From contig OY754977.1 of assembly GCA_963576475.1 (NCBI GenBank), forward strand, positions 18,132,347 through 18,196,346: a DNA stretch of 64,000 nucleotides. The letters run 5' to 3'. The notes below the pieces were generated by a model, which saw only the letters and a list, made by a program, of their open reading frames with translations, did not search any database and had not been told where the DNA came from. This stretch comes from Molanna angustata (lineage: Eukaryota; Arthropoda; Insecta; Trichoptera; Molannidae). Position 1 is the stretch's first letter; every line of letters starts with the position of its first letter. Shown here piece by piece: positions 1 to 13,401 of this stretch. A program made the position numbers and the translations under genes.

Positions 1-734
1 AAAATATAGATCAATTTTCGTAATTTTCCCGCAACTGTATTTATTTGTTCTGTCCATCTCAAGTAGTGGTCGATGTAAATGCCTAAATATTTGTATGTCG
101 GAGTCCTTGTCAGTGGTTTGCAAAAGCAATTTTGTTCAGTTGTACACTCATGTATGGTTAATTTATTATTTTGTTTAGGTTGTCGTCTAGAGTCTATACT
201 GAATGTCATGTATTGTGTTTTGTCAATATTTAGTGTAAGTAGGTTTACGTCTAGCCATTGTTTTATCTTTTTAATACCTTCAGTAGCTTTTTTAAATGAA
301 CTTGTCCATGAATCAGAAGTGAAAATGAGAACTGTGTCATCCGCATAGCAGATAACGTCTCCTTGAATGTTAAGTTGGCATAAAGAATTTATGTATAACA
401 AGAACAAAACCGGACCCAAGGTACTTCCTTGCGGAACTCCATAAGAGATATTTCTATTTAGACTTCTTGAGTTGCCTACGCTAAGCGAATGAGAGCGGTC
501 AGTTATATAAGACTTGAACCAGTTGTATTCATTGTTCAAAATTCCAATATTTTCTATTTTTTTTAAAAGGATTCTATGCGACACTGTGTCGAAAGCTTTG
601 CTCAAGTCTAAAAAAACTGCAATACAACTCTTACTCGCGTCAACGCCTTTCAATATAGAGTTTGTTACTTTTAAAACCGCGTCTTGCACTCCCATATTCT
701 TTCTAAAGCCGAATTGGTTATCAGATAAAATTTT
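1..734 (-). CDS. LINE reverse transcriptase, partial (CR1/Jockey-like)
   Basis: Reading the minus strand from about 734 down to the window edge gives one open frame of about 244 codons with no stop. It carries the reverse transcriptase blocks in order: FGFRKNMGVQDAV, then AVFLDLSKAFDTVSH (motif A with its Asp), GVPQGSTLGPVLFLLYIN (motif B), YADDTVLIF (catalytic motif C), and YKYLGIYIDHYLRW near the edge. This order and wording fit the CR1/Jockey group of non-LTR retrotransposons, whose RT copies element RNA at the nicked target. The N-terminal endonuclease part is missing because the frame ends abruptly where an unrelated LINE 3' tail begins (735). The C-terminal end lies outside the window. 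The lack of stops suggests a fairly young fragment. Confidence 0.85.
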
Positions 735-892
735 ATTTATTTATTTTATGTATTTATTTACTTTTTTTATTTATTTATTTACTTAATTATTTATTTGTTT
801 ATCTTCTTGTACAGAATACAAAAAAACATAATGCACACTGGCGGGCTTACTGCCATTTTAGGTAATTTCTTCCATACAACCAGAATTTTTAG
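735..892 (-). mobile_element. LINE 3' end, 5'-truncated
   Basis: A TTTAT-rich stretch followed by a unique part containing CACACTGGCGGGCTTACTG matches 15640-15745, where the same sequence forms the 3' tail of a minus-strand LINE. This copy is therefore the 3' tail of the same family, inserted next to or into the RT fragment at 1-734. No coding part remains. Confidence 0.6.
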
Positions 893-1385
893 TGATGACG
901 TAACATACGTCGTTTAAATCTTTTCGTCGTTTAAAAATACACAAAACTCACCACAGTAGGCTAATTTCACTTATTTTTTATTACTTAAAATAATAAATAA
1001 TTTATTTTTTATAAAGAAAATCTGCAAATAATTTAATCTTGCCCCCCACCCAAAAAAAAACACGTTTAAAAATCTGAAAACGCTACGATTTATAGTCACG
1101 GCCTAAATACGTTATAATGACATGGAAAAGAACCAATAACAGTAAAAAACAAAATTGACTTCAAAGTGACGTCATAATTCGGGATGGACAGGAACCTCGC
1201 ATATAATTTTATTTCACGTAATATGTTTTTACAGTTTCATTATGAAAATAATCAATGAAAATATTTTCTTACAAAATTGATATTTATTCCAAACTATTTC
1301 AACCTAAATTGATTCAAATATTTTCTTCATATAGGTATAACAACATAGAAAATACATCAGGCAAAATAACATCTTACATCGTTCA
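893..1385. other. Unassigned AT-rich DNA
   Basis: No open frame or recognised repeat is seen here; only A/T runs, including a C/A-rich spot near 1040-1060. Confidence 0.5.
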
Positions 1386-1500
1386 GTAACGAGGTACACC
1401 ACACATTCTTAGGGTAGTGCCTTTTTAGGTAAGATGAGACTGGTGTATGGAGATACACGAATGTGTTGAACGTTCTTTTATATGTATGCATATTTTCATT
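1386..1500 (+). repeat. Dispersed non-coding repeat, family R1, partial copy
   Basis: The order of words GTAACGAGGTACACCAC, GTGCCTTTTTAGGTAAGATG and GGAGATACACGAATGTG is shared with 20540-20700 (plus), 21405-21520 (plus, 3' part) and 51625-51810 (minus). This gives at least four diverged copies in 64 kb. No coding potential. The terminal sequences needed to classify the family cannot be fixed from these copies. Confidence 0.6.
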
Positions 1501-1674
1501 ACTATTCGTTAAATATCCAATTACCATTATTATTTAAAAGTTTTTAGCTTTTATTTTCAAGTAGGTACCTAGCATCAGCTAGACTATGAAATAGCGTAAA
1601 TGACGATGTTTCTTTGTTTCAATTAGTATAAGTATTTAAAAAAAATACTTTATATTTTAACAAACGATTATTAT

Positions 1675-1785
1675 ATGAGAAATTCGTTTAAATTAATTTC
1701 TCACGCAAATATTGCTTCTCTGGGTGGAAATCACTGGTTAGTTAGTTTGTTAGGAAATTACCATATTATTGCCATATGGAAGTGT
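1675..1785 (+). mobile_element. tRNA-derived SINE, 3' body fragment
   Basis: The segment with TTTCTCACGCAAATATTGCTT and TCTCTGGGTGGAAATCAC matches the body downstream of the tRNA-like head in the copies at 39149 and 53735. The head with the pol III boxes is absent here. Confidence 0.6.
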
Positions 1786-4730
1786 TTATTATATTTTTTT
1801 TAATAAATGACTGATTACCTTTCTAGGTCTATGAATTTCTATTTTTTTATTTTTAACATAAGAAATTATATTAGGTATATACACATCAAAGTTTAACAAT
1901 ACAATTTTTATTGAATAACCATTTAGATTATTATCAATTCTTTGTTTTGTCTTTTAATATGAACCATATCACAATGATACAATCAATGTCACCATGAAAA
2001 CTTTTTATCTCAACAAATACTGCATCATCATATCATACGAAGCCAGTGTCAATTTCACAAAATGAGTGTACCTTACATATACATGTAATATTATCAGATT
2101 TTTCCAGCACATGTTCAAAACATGTTATTATATGTATATTTTGGTGTCCTTAAAACTAGCTTGCTTTTTGTGTTTGCATATACTTAATTAAAAATTATGT
2201 AGATATTTGATAAAGATTTCGAACAATGCACACGTACAACAAAATAATACGTGTTTACTCATATAGATATAATTTATTAACAATTGTTTGTTTCAAATTA
2301 TTAAATATATTTTTAAAATAATTAATTATTCTTGTCCGCTCCGCAGCGCTGCATTTGCATAATAGTATCATAACATAACTGTTTTTAAATGTAAGGTTCA
2401 CAAACATAAAAAAAAACTCAGTTGGCATAAGCAACGATTAAACATTGAAAAAGTGTTGGAACCTAGGTACAATCTGCAAGTTCGTACTATGTCCGATATG
2501 TGCATTATCCACGTTCCCCGCACTCATTTAAAAGCGGCCACAATATTTATCGCACAAATGCTTTTAAGCTGGCGCTAATTTACAATCGGCAAGTGAAATT
2601 TACAACTCGAATTATTACAATTAAACATGCATTTGGCTACTAGCAAAATCGTTGCGAATATACCTCGAGTAGATAACTAAAATATATGTATTATACCTAC
2701 CTACGTTTCAAAAATGTTACACGGTAAGAAAACATTTTCCTTATTATAGTCCACAGTTAAAAAACTAATAATTTTGATACATATTAGCAATCAAAAGACA
2801 CGCTGATATATAAATGTTTCAATTTTCTCTGATATATTATTGTAGGTATGAAAATAGTTCGTATCATTACAGTTCAAAGAGGTGAATTTTTATTAATAAA
2901 CAATACTAAAGGCCCGAATTGACAAAACGAGATTTTTCTTAATGCTTAGGATGACAAATTCCACACATTTCGGTGTGCTAAGTAGGTATTGACGTAAACA
3001 CTGAGAATGGTTTGTAAATACGGCCCTAAGACTCGTAAAACTCGAATATGAATCAATTCAACAAACTATGTACCTTACAAAATATTCTCAATGAAATTAA
3101 AGAAGATACATTGCTGTTAGTTTTTAGCCTACTTTTCTTTTAGACCAAAAACCATAGTCATAGTATAAAGACTGATTTTCTTTCTGTATCCTTGAGTAGT
3201 GGTGGCTTTTGAAGATGAAACAGTTTTCAAAGTGTTGAAAATTAAAATCATCACACTTAAAGTTCAGTAAATTGTTATATCACTTTTAAGGAATCTGTTG
3301 AGGAGTTTACACAAATCAAAGTGTCTGTCAATGGAAGGCGCGATTCCTAATAGTCTTCCTTAGTAAACATAAATAAATCACGCCTTATAATAAAACGTTA
3401 CATAGGTAGGTACTATATAGCTGACGAGTTAAAATAGCAAATTTTAAACACTTGCCATTATCTCCGAAAGCCACATCTTCTCTGGGTTCATATTATCCTA
3501 TCGCTTTTATCTGTTAGGGTATCCTTTTACAGAAAATCGCAGACTTTTTTGACGTTGCTACGTAGGGGACACCAGCTATTAGGATTTCGGTCCATTAGCC
3601 TATGACTTAAGGCCCTTGTATACCCTGGGTATACGGATGTACACAAAATGGACACTAAATTACTTTCTAATGTATGAAACACAACAAAATATTGTATATC
3701 ACCTAATATGTGATACACAACATATTTTCGTGAAGAAAAGGAAAAATCTGGAGGGTTTTTTAAATACCAATTAGTTATAATTAAAATAGTAAAAAAAATC
3801 CGATAGATTTTTATATTCTCTTTCGATTGAAGTAAAAATCTACTTCATAAGCCTTGTAGTTTTTTAGTTACAATAATAAATTAAAAAGGGGTTTAGTTAA
3901 AACTAATATAACAAGAAAAGTATAAAACAAATTCAAATTTCAAAAGTCATGCAATAGAATTAAAATGTATATACAAACTGTTCTTTATTTCAAAGACGTA
4001 TATTTAGAGGGTTCTGGGGAAATTATTTTCAAAATATACAATGGCCAACGATAGCCTCTTAAGTTTAAGTATAGATTTTGTAGGGGCCTCAATACAAAAT
4101 GACGTAAGTCTAGAATCGCGGGCTCTTACACTATACTGCCTATCTAACATTTTAAATCTGGGTTTTAAGACAAGTTTTTTTTTAATTACCTCATATGAAA
4201 TGTGCGTGTCGTCTTTATTATATGAGATCGTGAAGAAACTAATAAGTATGAGGTTGTGATACCTACACGGTAAAAAATACACAGACATTTCATCGGTACT
4301 ACTTACGCGATGAATTGGCAAAGTAATTAGTCGGTTTACCAAGTTGGTAGCCAAGGTTAGTATTGAACTACATATGTTATAGTAAGTTATTTCTAGCCGA
4401 ACATTTGTATAACAATCCTGTTTTTTCCTATTTGGATAGGCAAAAAGAACTGAAGCCAGCAATATCTTATTCAGTCAGTCAAGTTTTGCTGCATTTACGT
4501 TTCACACACTACTATCCTTGTCTAATTTCAATATTTGTTGTGAAAAACTTGGCCTCATACAATAACTATAACTGTTCAAAATATATTTTATTTCAGTATC
4601 GCGGATGTGGAATTCTTTCTTGACGTTGACCGAACGTTAAAGAGGGTGACGTGAGTAAAAAAAGACCTCGTGCTCTAAGCAGCAACGAGAATCGAATTCC
4701 TACTTTGTCTCTCTACGTCACGTCCGCCCA
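1786..4730. other. Unassigned AT-rich intergenic DNA
   Basis: Only short frames with no recognisable motif. Two opposed frames around 4004-4462 overlap on both strands and show no family similarity. Around 4430-4460 a minus-strand word close to TTGCCTATCCAAATAGGAAA recurs near 41580 (see findings). No exon-like structure was seen. Confidence 0.5.
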
Positions 4731-4731
4731 G

Positions 4732-4900
4732 TCTGGGGGGCAAGTCTGGTTCAACCGGCGAAATCAAAACCCTCACAATTACCCATATCATGGATATAAT
4801 TATTATATGGAGTTCTATAATATCTTTAGATGTCATAGAACTCCATATGATAATTATATCCATGATATGGGAAATTACGAGACTTGCCCCCTTGAAATGG
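4732..4900. mobile_element. Fold-back MITE, copy 1 (right arm deleted)
   Basis: The left arm begins CTGGGGGGCAAGTCTGG and runs through ACCGGCGAAATCAAAACCCT and CCATATCATGGATATAAT. The right arm repeats these in inverse order, ending GACTTGCCCCC. The right arm lacks the GGGTTTTGATTTCGCC part present in the other copies (20783 and 24098). It is a non-coding inverted-repeat element; short frames over it are artefacts of the palindrome. Confidence 0.75.
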
Positions 4901-4939
4901 TTGCCATGTAGCAGAGCTACAATCTAATCTTCCCTTGGT

Positions 4940-5180
4940 TTTAAAAATGTATATTAAGTCTTCTTCTTCTTTATGTAGATCGTAAATCTGTTTTTTCTCC
5001 GATGTCCAGCTGCCCCTCCAACTCCAATGTCCTGGTGATATGTATTTTCTTTTCCGCAATATATGGGGTCCGGGATCGCTCTATCCTGTTTATGTGGTCC
5101 CTCCATAATCTCTTTCTGACTCTGCTGCATCGTATGATGAACAACGAATTCTCGTTCCGCACTCTGTCTTTTGACATTGT
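4940..5180 (-). pseudogene. LINE C-terminal remnant
   Basis: The minus strand gives SLFIIRCSRVRKRLWRDHI and NRIERSRTPYIAEKKIHITR, similar in style to the basic C-terminal tail of RTE-like and related LINE proteins (the DHINRI-like part compares with GHIxRM). It is short and isolated, so the call is tentative. A host origin cannot be excluded. Confidence 0.35.
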
Positions 5181-5189
5181 TTATCAAAA

Positions 5190-5505
5190 GACAGAGTACC
5201 TACTTCTATCATACTTAAAACTCAAAATTCCTTCAAAACCTCTAAAATTCCTCCAATACCTTCTTCTGGAACTATCGATTTTTTTCTCGTTTCTTTGGTC
5301 TGAGTAGCTTTTGTTTTGCTTTTTATATGTATAGTCAAGTTTGTATGTATTTTTAATTTGTATTTTTTTGTGGTTGTCCTATTGATTAATGTATGGATTT
5401 TTCACTGATCCACTAACTAAGCAATGCATTGTTGTTTTTTTTATAAATTGTATTGACCGTATAACTCTCTATGAAGAATAAATAAATAAATATTTATAAC
5501 TCAAA
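5190..5505 (+). mobile_element. LINE 3' untranslated tail
   Basis: A T-rich stretch ends ACTCTCTATGAAGAATAAAT followed by repeated AAAT, the typical 3' end of a CR1/Jockey-type LINE. The coding portion, if any, has decayed. Confidence 0.45.
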
Positions 5506-7917
5506 TTTACTACGTTTAAAACTCGAGTTGGGTAGGTATAGAAATATAACATTTTATGAAAAAGAATGTTTGGTTCTGTTAATAGCCTCAACGATTTTAT
5601 TCATATTGTTATTTTTTTTTGTTTAGACTGTTCCATCTAACAATAAAAGCAAACACACATAAATATAATGTTAGATAGGCAGTGATCTGTATAGTAGTGT
5701 AATTAATAACTTGTGACTGGAAAGAAAGGCGTGTTATTAATTTAAAAAAATAATTATTTCGCCAAGCAGTCAGGTTAGCCGGCGTGATGGGCGGCGCACT
5801 TTGGTTTCACAATGATGATGACGAAGAAGAAGAAGAGGCTATAAATATATTGTCTACGTTGCGACAAGAAAAACCAGAAAATGGTAACACCATAGTCTCC
5901 TCTTCCGTGTCTTACAACATTATTGCGACACAATCTGCAATAAAATATCAATCAACAATACGTTGCGACCGCACACACATCGTATACTGACTATATAAAG
6001 CTTGAAACACACCAGCGTACGATTCAACGTAAAATACGTTCAACCTTGCAAACATATTGACTTTGCAAACATCAAACGCAATTAAGCATTTCAGAAAATG
6101 TCTTACAGTGAATACCGTTTTATTTTTGTAAAAAAACTCAAGCAATATTTACGTAGCTTTTACAGTTCTTTTGATAATCATGAAACTGTTCTTTCACCAC
6201 CACCGTTCTACTTAAAGGCTCCTTGCATAACTCTGAAAAAACACATAAAGAACATAATAAGAGTCCGGAGAACTCTAAAACCTTGCAGACACTACAACAG
6301 AAAAAGGTAACAGCAGAACAACAGAAAGTGAAGATACGAGTGAACCGTACTATTGATAGAAATTCTTGAAAGCTCTGAAGTTACTCTTCGTGGCTACAAG
6401 GGCTGCATGTCCAATGTGTCCAAAGAAATTGCCTCAGACATCGTTGTAGAGATCTCGTCGGAAAGTTGACACGGAGAAGTTAGTGCATTAACCATTGACC
6501 ATGATACCTACTGTTGAAACCTGAAATCGCGAACGTAACTGATATATTTCTATACTCTCGTCATTAGTAGGTATGTTATTGGTTTTATTTTTGTACATCT
6601 GTTTTTTTTTCTATCTTTTTAAATTTTACTGTACACAGATCCAAATAAATCTCCAGTTAGTTTGTTATACGATAATTTAAATTTAGTCATGATTTAATCT
6701 ATGTGTTTTGTCTAATAATTTAATTTTATGTTTTAAAAATGTTTTGTTTAGTTCAAAATCAAGACTGAGTATGCAACATTAAGTCATGATACAAGACCAC
6801 ATTAAAGCTAGAAAATGATCAAAATCGGGGTCCAAGATCAAGGCAATCATCACCTTGGTTTTGGTGTAGTATTTTCCCACCACTTAAATAAATTAGTCTC
6901 ATAAATTCAAAATTATTTCTTCGATACCTGTTGTAGCACTATATACAAACCTTTGAAACAATATCCCTAAACAATGATTTTACTAATACGCGAAAATCAA
7001 ACAACAACAAACCAAACTGAACCGGTTCGGCGAACTGGCTCGAATGTGTATCCTCAGCATAACTTGGCACATCTTGCGTCACGGATGTCGCACGGTTGCT
7101 CTTTGAACAACATTATCAGATTGCATGATAATTCGTCCATGTAAAATATGTATGAAGTTGTGTTTTTTTTTCGTAACTTGGCCGTACATAGCGTCGTCGT
7201 CACGGTTGGAGAACCACAGGAAATTGTCTCCAGTTTAGCATGTCTGCAATTGCAATACATACTAGTTAGGTGAGTAACATATCGCCATCTTTATATGTAA
7301 TTATTATCTATGTACCTGTACCTGACTAATGTTACATTTTTTTCTACTTTTTGTTTAACTTCTTTTTCGCATTGCTTTGACACGGGTTAATATGACACGG
7401 GTAGTTTGTGTCGTATTAAAAGACATTAAATCTTGGTAATCTTCAATATTCATATATTATGAAGGTATACCTTTCTACCATTGGTGCTGAACCATTGACA
7501 GAAAATAATATACCTACATACTTACAATTAATATTTAAGTAGCGCATTTTATTTGTAGGTATTTCAATGATATTTTTACTTAGATATCACAAATTTAAAT
7601 TATTGACAAGTCAATTAAAATTTTACTCGCAAAAACCATATGTCAATTGTTTAAGTATCAAATTTGAATAATCACATTACGTTGGTTATAGCTGGACATC
7701 CGAGAATAAACAGTACCCAGTACTAGAACAAGCAGAAGAAGAAGAAGAACACATTGGTTATTAACAACTGCACACAACATTAAAGAAGGTACTAGTTAAT
7801 AATAATAATTTTTATTTTTTAGGGGGGAGGGAATGTCATAGTTATAGAATCTCAAAAGATGTATTTAATTGTGAGAATCACTCGAATAAATTATATTTTA
7901 TTGATCCATTGTCGCGA
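5506..7917. other. Unassigned DNA before the satellite
   Basis: A short frame at 5784-5990 begins MMGGALWFHNDDDEEEEE; its acidic run comes from a GAT/GAA simple repeat and I do not recognise it. A minus-strand frame at 7054-7260 also shows no known motif. The rest is AT-rich and non-coding by eye. Confidence 0.45.
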
Positions 7918-10770
7918 TATTAGATAGGTACATCGGTATTAGATAGGTACATCGGTATTAGATAGGTACATCGGTATTAGATAGGTACATCGGTATTAGA
8001 TAGGTACATCGGTATTAGATAGGTACATCGGTATTAGATAGGTACATCGGTATTAGATAGGTACATCGGTATTAGATAGGTACATCGGTATTAGATAGGT
8101 ACATCGGTATTAGATAGGTACATCGGTATTAGATAGGTACATCGGTATTAGATAGGTACATCGGTATTAGATAGGTACATCGGTATTAGATAGGTACATC
8201 GGTATTAGATAGGTACATCGGTATTAGATAGGTACATCGGTATTAGATAGGTACATCGGTATTAGATAGGTACATCGGTATTAGATAGGTACATCGGTAT
8301 TAGATAGGTACATCGGTATTAGATAGGTACATCGGTATTAGATAGGTACATCGGTATTAGATAGGTACATCGGTATTAGATAGGTACATCGGTATTAGAT
8401 AGGTACATCGGTATTAGATAGGTACATCGGTATTAGATAGGTACATCGGTATTAGATAGGTACATCGGTATTAGATAGGTACATCGGTATTAGATAGGTA
8501 CATCGGTATTAGATAGGTACATCGGTATTAGATAGGTACATCGGTATTAGATAGGTACATCGGTATTAGATAGGTACATCGGTATTAGATAGGTACATCG
8601 GTATTAGATAGGTACATCGGTATTAGATAGGTACATCGGTATTAGATAGGTACATCGGTATTAGATAGGTACATCGGTATTAGATAGGTACATCGGTATT
8701 AGATAGGTACATCGGTATTAGATAGGTACATCGGTATTAGATAGGTACATCGGTATTAGATAGGTACATCGGTATTAGATAGGTACATCGGTATTAGATA
8801 GGTACATCGGTATTAGATAGGTACATCGGTATTAGATAGGTACATCGGTATTAGATAGGTACATCGGTATTAGATAGGTACATCGGTATTAGATAGGTAC
8901 ATCGGTATTAGATAGGTACATCGGTATTAGATAGGTACATCGGTATTAGATAGGTACATCGGTATTAGATAGGTACATCGGTATTAGATAGGTACATCGG
9001 TATTAGATAGGTACATCGGTATTAGATAGGTACATCGGTATTAGATAGGTACATCGGTATTAGATAGGTACATCGGTATTAGATAGGTACATCGGTATTA
9101 GATAGGTACATCGGTATTAGATAGGTACATCGGTATTAGATAGGTACATCGGTATTAGATAGGTACATCGGTATTAGATAGGTACATCGGTATTAGATAG
9201 GTACATCGGTATTAGATAGGTACATCGGTATTAGATAGGTACATCGGTATTAGATAGGTACATCGGTATTAGATAGGTACATCGGTATTAGATAGGTACA
9301 TCGGTATTAGATAGGTACATCGGTATTAGATAGGTACATCGGTATTAGATAGGTACATCGGTATTAGATAGGTACATCGGTATTAGATAGGTACATCGGT
9401 ATTAGATAGGTACATCGGTATTAGATAGGTACATCGGTATTAGATAGGTACATCGGTATTAGATAGGTACATCGGTATTAGATAGGTACATCGGTATTAG
9501 ATAGGTACATCGGTATTAGATAGGTACATCGGTATTAGATAGGTACATCGGTATTAGATAGGTACATCGGTATTAGATAGGTACATCGGTATTAGATAGG
9601 TACATCGGTATTAGATAGGTACATCGGTATTAGATAGGTACATCGGTATTAGATAGGTACATCGGTATTAGATAGGTACATCGGTATTAGATAGGTACAT
9701 CGGTATTAGATAGGTACATCGGTATTAGATAGGTACATCGGTATTAGATAGGTACATCGGTATTAGATAGGTACATCGGTATTAGATAGGTACATCGGTA
9801 TTAGATAGGTACATCGGTATTAGATAGGTACATCGGTATTAGATAGGTACATCGGTATTAGATAGGTACATCGGTATTAGATAGGTACATCGGTATTAGA
9901 TAGGTACATCGGTATTAGATAGGTACATCGGTATTAGATAGGTACATCGGTATTAGATAGGTACATCGGTATTAGATAGGTACATCGGTATTAGATAGGT
10001 ACATCGGTATTAGATAGGTACATCGGTATTAGATAGGTATATCGGTATTAGATAGGTATATCGGTATTAGATAGGTATATCGGTATTAGATAGGTACATC
10101 GGTATTAGATAGGTACATCGGTATTAGATAGGTACATCGGTATTAGATAGGTACATCGGTATTAGATAGGTACATCGGTATTAGATAGGTATATCGGTAT
10201 TAGATAGGTATATCGGTATTAGATAGGTATATCGGTATTAGATAGGTACATCGGTATTAGATAGGTACATCGGTATTAGATAGGTACATCGGTATTAGAT
10301 AGGTACATCGGTATTAGATAGGTACATCGGTATTAGATAGGTATATCGGTATTAGATAGGTATATCGGTATTAGATAGGTATATCGGTATTAGATAGGTA
10401 TATCGGTATTAGATAGGTATATCGGTATTAGATAGGTATATCGGTATTAGATAGGTATATCGGTATTAGATAGGTATATCGGTATTAGATAGGTATATCG
10501 GTATTAGATAGGTATATCGGTATTAGATAGGTATATCGGTATTAGATAGGTATATCGGTATTAGATAGGTATATCGGTATTAGATAGGTATATCGGTATT
10601 AGATAGGTATATCGGTATTAGATAGGTATATCGGTATTAGATAGGTATATCGGTATTAGATAGGTATATCGGTATTAGATAGGTATATCGGTATTAGATA
10701 GGTATATCGGTATTAGATAGGTATATCGGTATTAGATAGGTATATCGGTATTAGATAGGTATATCGGTAT
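7918..10770. repeat. 19-bp satellite array, about 150 copies
   Basis: The unit is TAGATAGGTACATCGGTAT, 19 bp, repeated without visible length change for about 2.85 kb. The first ~110 units carry GTACATC. From about 10035 a GTATATC variant appears as 3 units, then 5 C-type, 3 T-type, 5 C-type, and then about 23 T-type units to the end. Nineteen is not a multiple of three and each unit contains TAG, so no long frame can form. The homogeneity implies recent expansion by unequal exchange or rolling-circle amplification, although assembly could have changed the copy number. Confidence 0.97.
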
Positions 10771-11650
10771 TCCTTCAAATTATTTATTTGGTAGGTATGT
10801 AGGTACTAATAACATCAACTCATCAGGGTTGTCAAATTTATTTGTCATATACCGTCGAACCATATTATATTTACACGCCACTTCGCATTGACTAAAAAAT
10901 GAAGATACAAACATTGACTAAAACAAGCCTCGCCGCTATGGTTAAAAATGACCCTCTGGTTATACCTACATCAAGAGAATTCAAGGGCTGCTGAGGAGTC
11001 GGAAGTAGCTTTCCTGTATCCGAAGAATTCGTGAATGGACCATTCGGTTTAAAAACTGTGGAGGTAGGGCCGGATCTACCCAATTTGGCGCCTGGTGCAC
11101 TAGATTCAAATTCATTCGTGATATTTTTTCTGATTCGGAATTTTTAGGTAGGTATATATTTTTGGTCTTTTTTATATATTTGTTGAATCTTTTTTGTTAT
11201 ATTTGGCGCCCCAGATTTATTTGCGCCAGTCGCAACTGCACCGTTTGAACCTATGGTGGATCCAGCCCTGTGTGGAGGAACTATTTTGCACCTCCTAAGA
11301 TCTCTTTTAAGTGAACGTCAGCAAAAAGGGGACCTGATAAATCACAAAAATATATTGAATTTTGTAAACAAAATAAAACGAGTGGGTTGTGGCCAACTCT
11401 ACACTCCTCAATACCAAGGTAGGTACTCCTTTTCATGAATAAATGAGTTTGTTGAATTATTTTTGATTTAGATATTTTATAATGAAAACTTCATAATTCT
11501 TCAATGCCATTTTATGAATGTGCCTTTTAAAAATTTGAAATTAAAAAGTACAAATATTGAGTTTCCTGACCTTGATCAGATATCCTTCAAAATCTAATGG
11601 GATCTTAGCGAGTATTAGATATACAAATTTTAAAGAATTGAATCAGTACT
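10771..11650. other. Unassigned DNA after the satellite
   Basis: Short frames at 10892-11083 (minus) and 11253-11438 (plus) have no recognised motif. The part around 11080-11280, with two GGCGCC sites and CGGATCTACC/GGTGGATCCAGCC words, looks like a decayed repeat but cannot be named. Confidence 0.4.
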
Positions 11651-11654
11651 TTTA

Positions 11655-11715
11655 GTCTATATTCGATAAAGTAGAATAAACACGCCGAAGGTACATAGCA
11701 CATATCACATATTAC

Positions 11716-11777
<62 letters not shown>

Positions 11778-11905
11778 TAGGTACATTGTGATGAAACCTT
11801 CAGAATACAATCTCAGTATGATACTTGTTGATAATCTGCATTAAAATAATTACCTAAAGATTGTCAATTCATAACTCCCCACTCTTGGTGTAGTGAGGAG
11901 TAGAA
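11655..11905 (+). repeat. Dispersed repeat family R2 with CA microsatellite
   Basis: Shared word order with 23085-23280 (plus) and 58335-58560 (minus): AAGTAGAATAAACACGCC, GGTACATAGCACAT, a CA tract, ACATTGTGATGAAACCTTC, TGATACTTGTTGATAATCTG, then a hairpin ending GTAGTGAGGAG. The CA tract spans about 11718-11776 here. Non-coding. Confidence 0.65.
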
Positions 11906-12204
11906 AAGTTCAAATTAAAATCGCATTTCAAAAAACAAAAGAAAATTTATGCTTTTATAATTTGTTTTGCTGGTATCTGACTATAATTACATACTATCAC
12001 GAGCACAGAAAATCATTAATTTTATAGCTATATTAAAGTTTCAAATTATAAGGCAGATGACAAATTAATAATTGGCTTATTAATAACAAAATCCATTCAC
12101 ACTGGTATTCATCCCGAGTATCACGGTTACGACGGTATCCGAATATCACGGTTTGGGCACGAGCATAGTCGATCTATGTAGTGTGTAGTGTAAAACTCCT
12201 ATTT
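11906..12204. other. Unassigned DNA
   Basis: No coding frame; a local imperfect duplication of TATCACGGTT near 12115-12150 is the only visible structure. Confidence 0.4.
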
Positions 12205-12400
12205 TGAATGTACACTGAATATTTTTTTTCTTAATAGTAAAAAAATTTCATGTTAAAATTAACTGAACTATAGTGACTACAAAACGTTTGGTTTTGTACA
12301 ACTAAATGTTTTGTGCACACAGCCAAACCGTTCAGTCATAAATAGATAAAACTTTACTACTGATAACAAAGGTTTGGCAAAAACGCCGGCAGGCAGTTCG
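12205..12400 (+). repeat. Dispersed repeat family R3
   Basis: Nearly the same order of words occurs at 56820-57000: ACACTGAATATTTTTTTT, AAATTTCATGTTAAAATTAAC, TGTGCACACAGCCAAACCG, CAGTCATAAATAGATAAAAC and GATAACAAAGGTTTGGC. A shorter, more diverged piece is at 48470-48560. Non-coding. Confidence 0.65.
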
Positions 12401-13368
12401 GTTGTCATATTTTTTTTCAGTTTAATTTGTATTTTCCCTTTTTTAAATTTGTGGATTTTTTTTTCTTTGTGGATCTTTTATTGTGTCAATGGTTTTCTTG
12501 ATTCAAATGTCTTTTTTATAGCATTGCACCCCCCTGCTCACAGACTGTAATAAATTTTAATTAGTATTATTATATAACCAAGGATACATTTATTTCAAAC
12601 ATATATTATCCATTTTGAATGCGAATCACTTCATTTAAAAAAAAAAAAAGATATTAAAAAAATAATTAAAAAGCAAGAAATTGACTAAAATTAATTATCT
12701 ATAAAAACTTTCGAGGCAACCCTGAAAAATGATTCAACCACATTTTACTGAATACATTTTAGCACCGGATATTGTATAAAATTGCTTTCACATAGATAGT
12801 AAAAATTTGATTTGTTATTGTATAAATTATTACCCATCTATCCATTCATATAATATGCACCACATGTTAAATATCATATAATAGATTAAGTTTTCTTCGA
12901 GGTTATTCATTTCACTATGGCTACTTGATCTATCACGAAAAATATACTAGGAATACGTGCATACGTTTAACAAAAAAAAATATTTATGAATATGTACACT
13001 TAGAAGATTCTGTTCTCTAGATTTATTCTCCTTTCTGCATTATTCATTTTGATCAGACAGATATTTTTCAATACCTTGATTGAACTGAAATACCTTTTTA
13101 CTATGGGTTTCTCTCCAAATATTCAGCAAATAAAGATTTTTTTAGTATACACCTACCCTTTTACACACTTGTCCATACTAGAGTTTTTCAATAATTGATT
13201 TTTAACTGGCTCTCAGACCATATTTGTATTTCATACAAACTAAGTATAAATTGTTCAAGTAGATTTCATTTTTACCGTTTCACAATAGATTATGTAGATA
13301 TATTCTGTATTCGAATTTGTTTTCTGTATAAAAAACTACTTTTGCGTTTGTGTATTTCTGCACTGTAA
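12401..13368. other. Unassigned AT-rich DNA
   Basis: No open frame above background and no repeat matched elsewhere in the window. Confidence 0.45.
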
Positions 13369-13401
13369 TAAAACTTAAATATAAATTTATATACCCACAT
13401 A

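Noticed and set aside
4004..4462. 152-aa minus-strand frame
   Set aside because: No motif or composition typical of a protein, and it overlaps an equally open plus-strand frame; treated as chance.
7918..10770. CRISPR-like array
   Set aside because: The units are directly adjacent without unique spacers, so this is a satellite.
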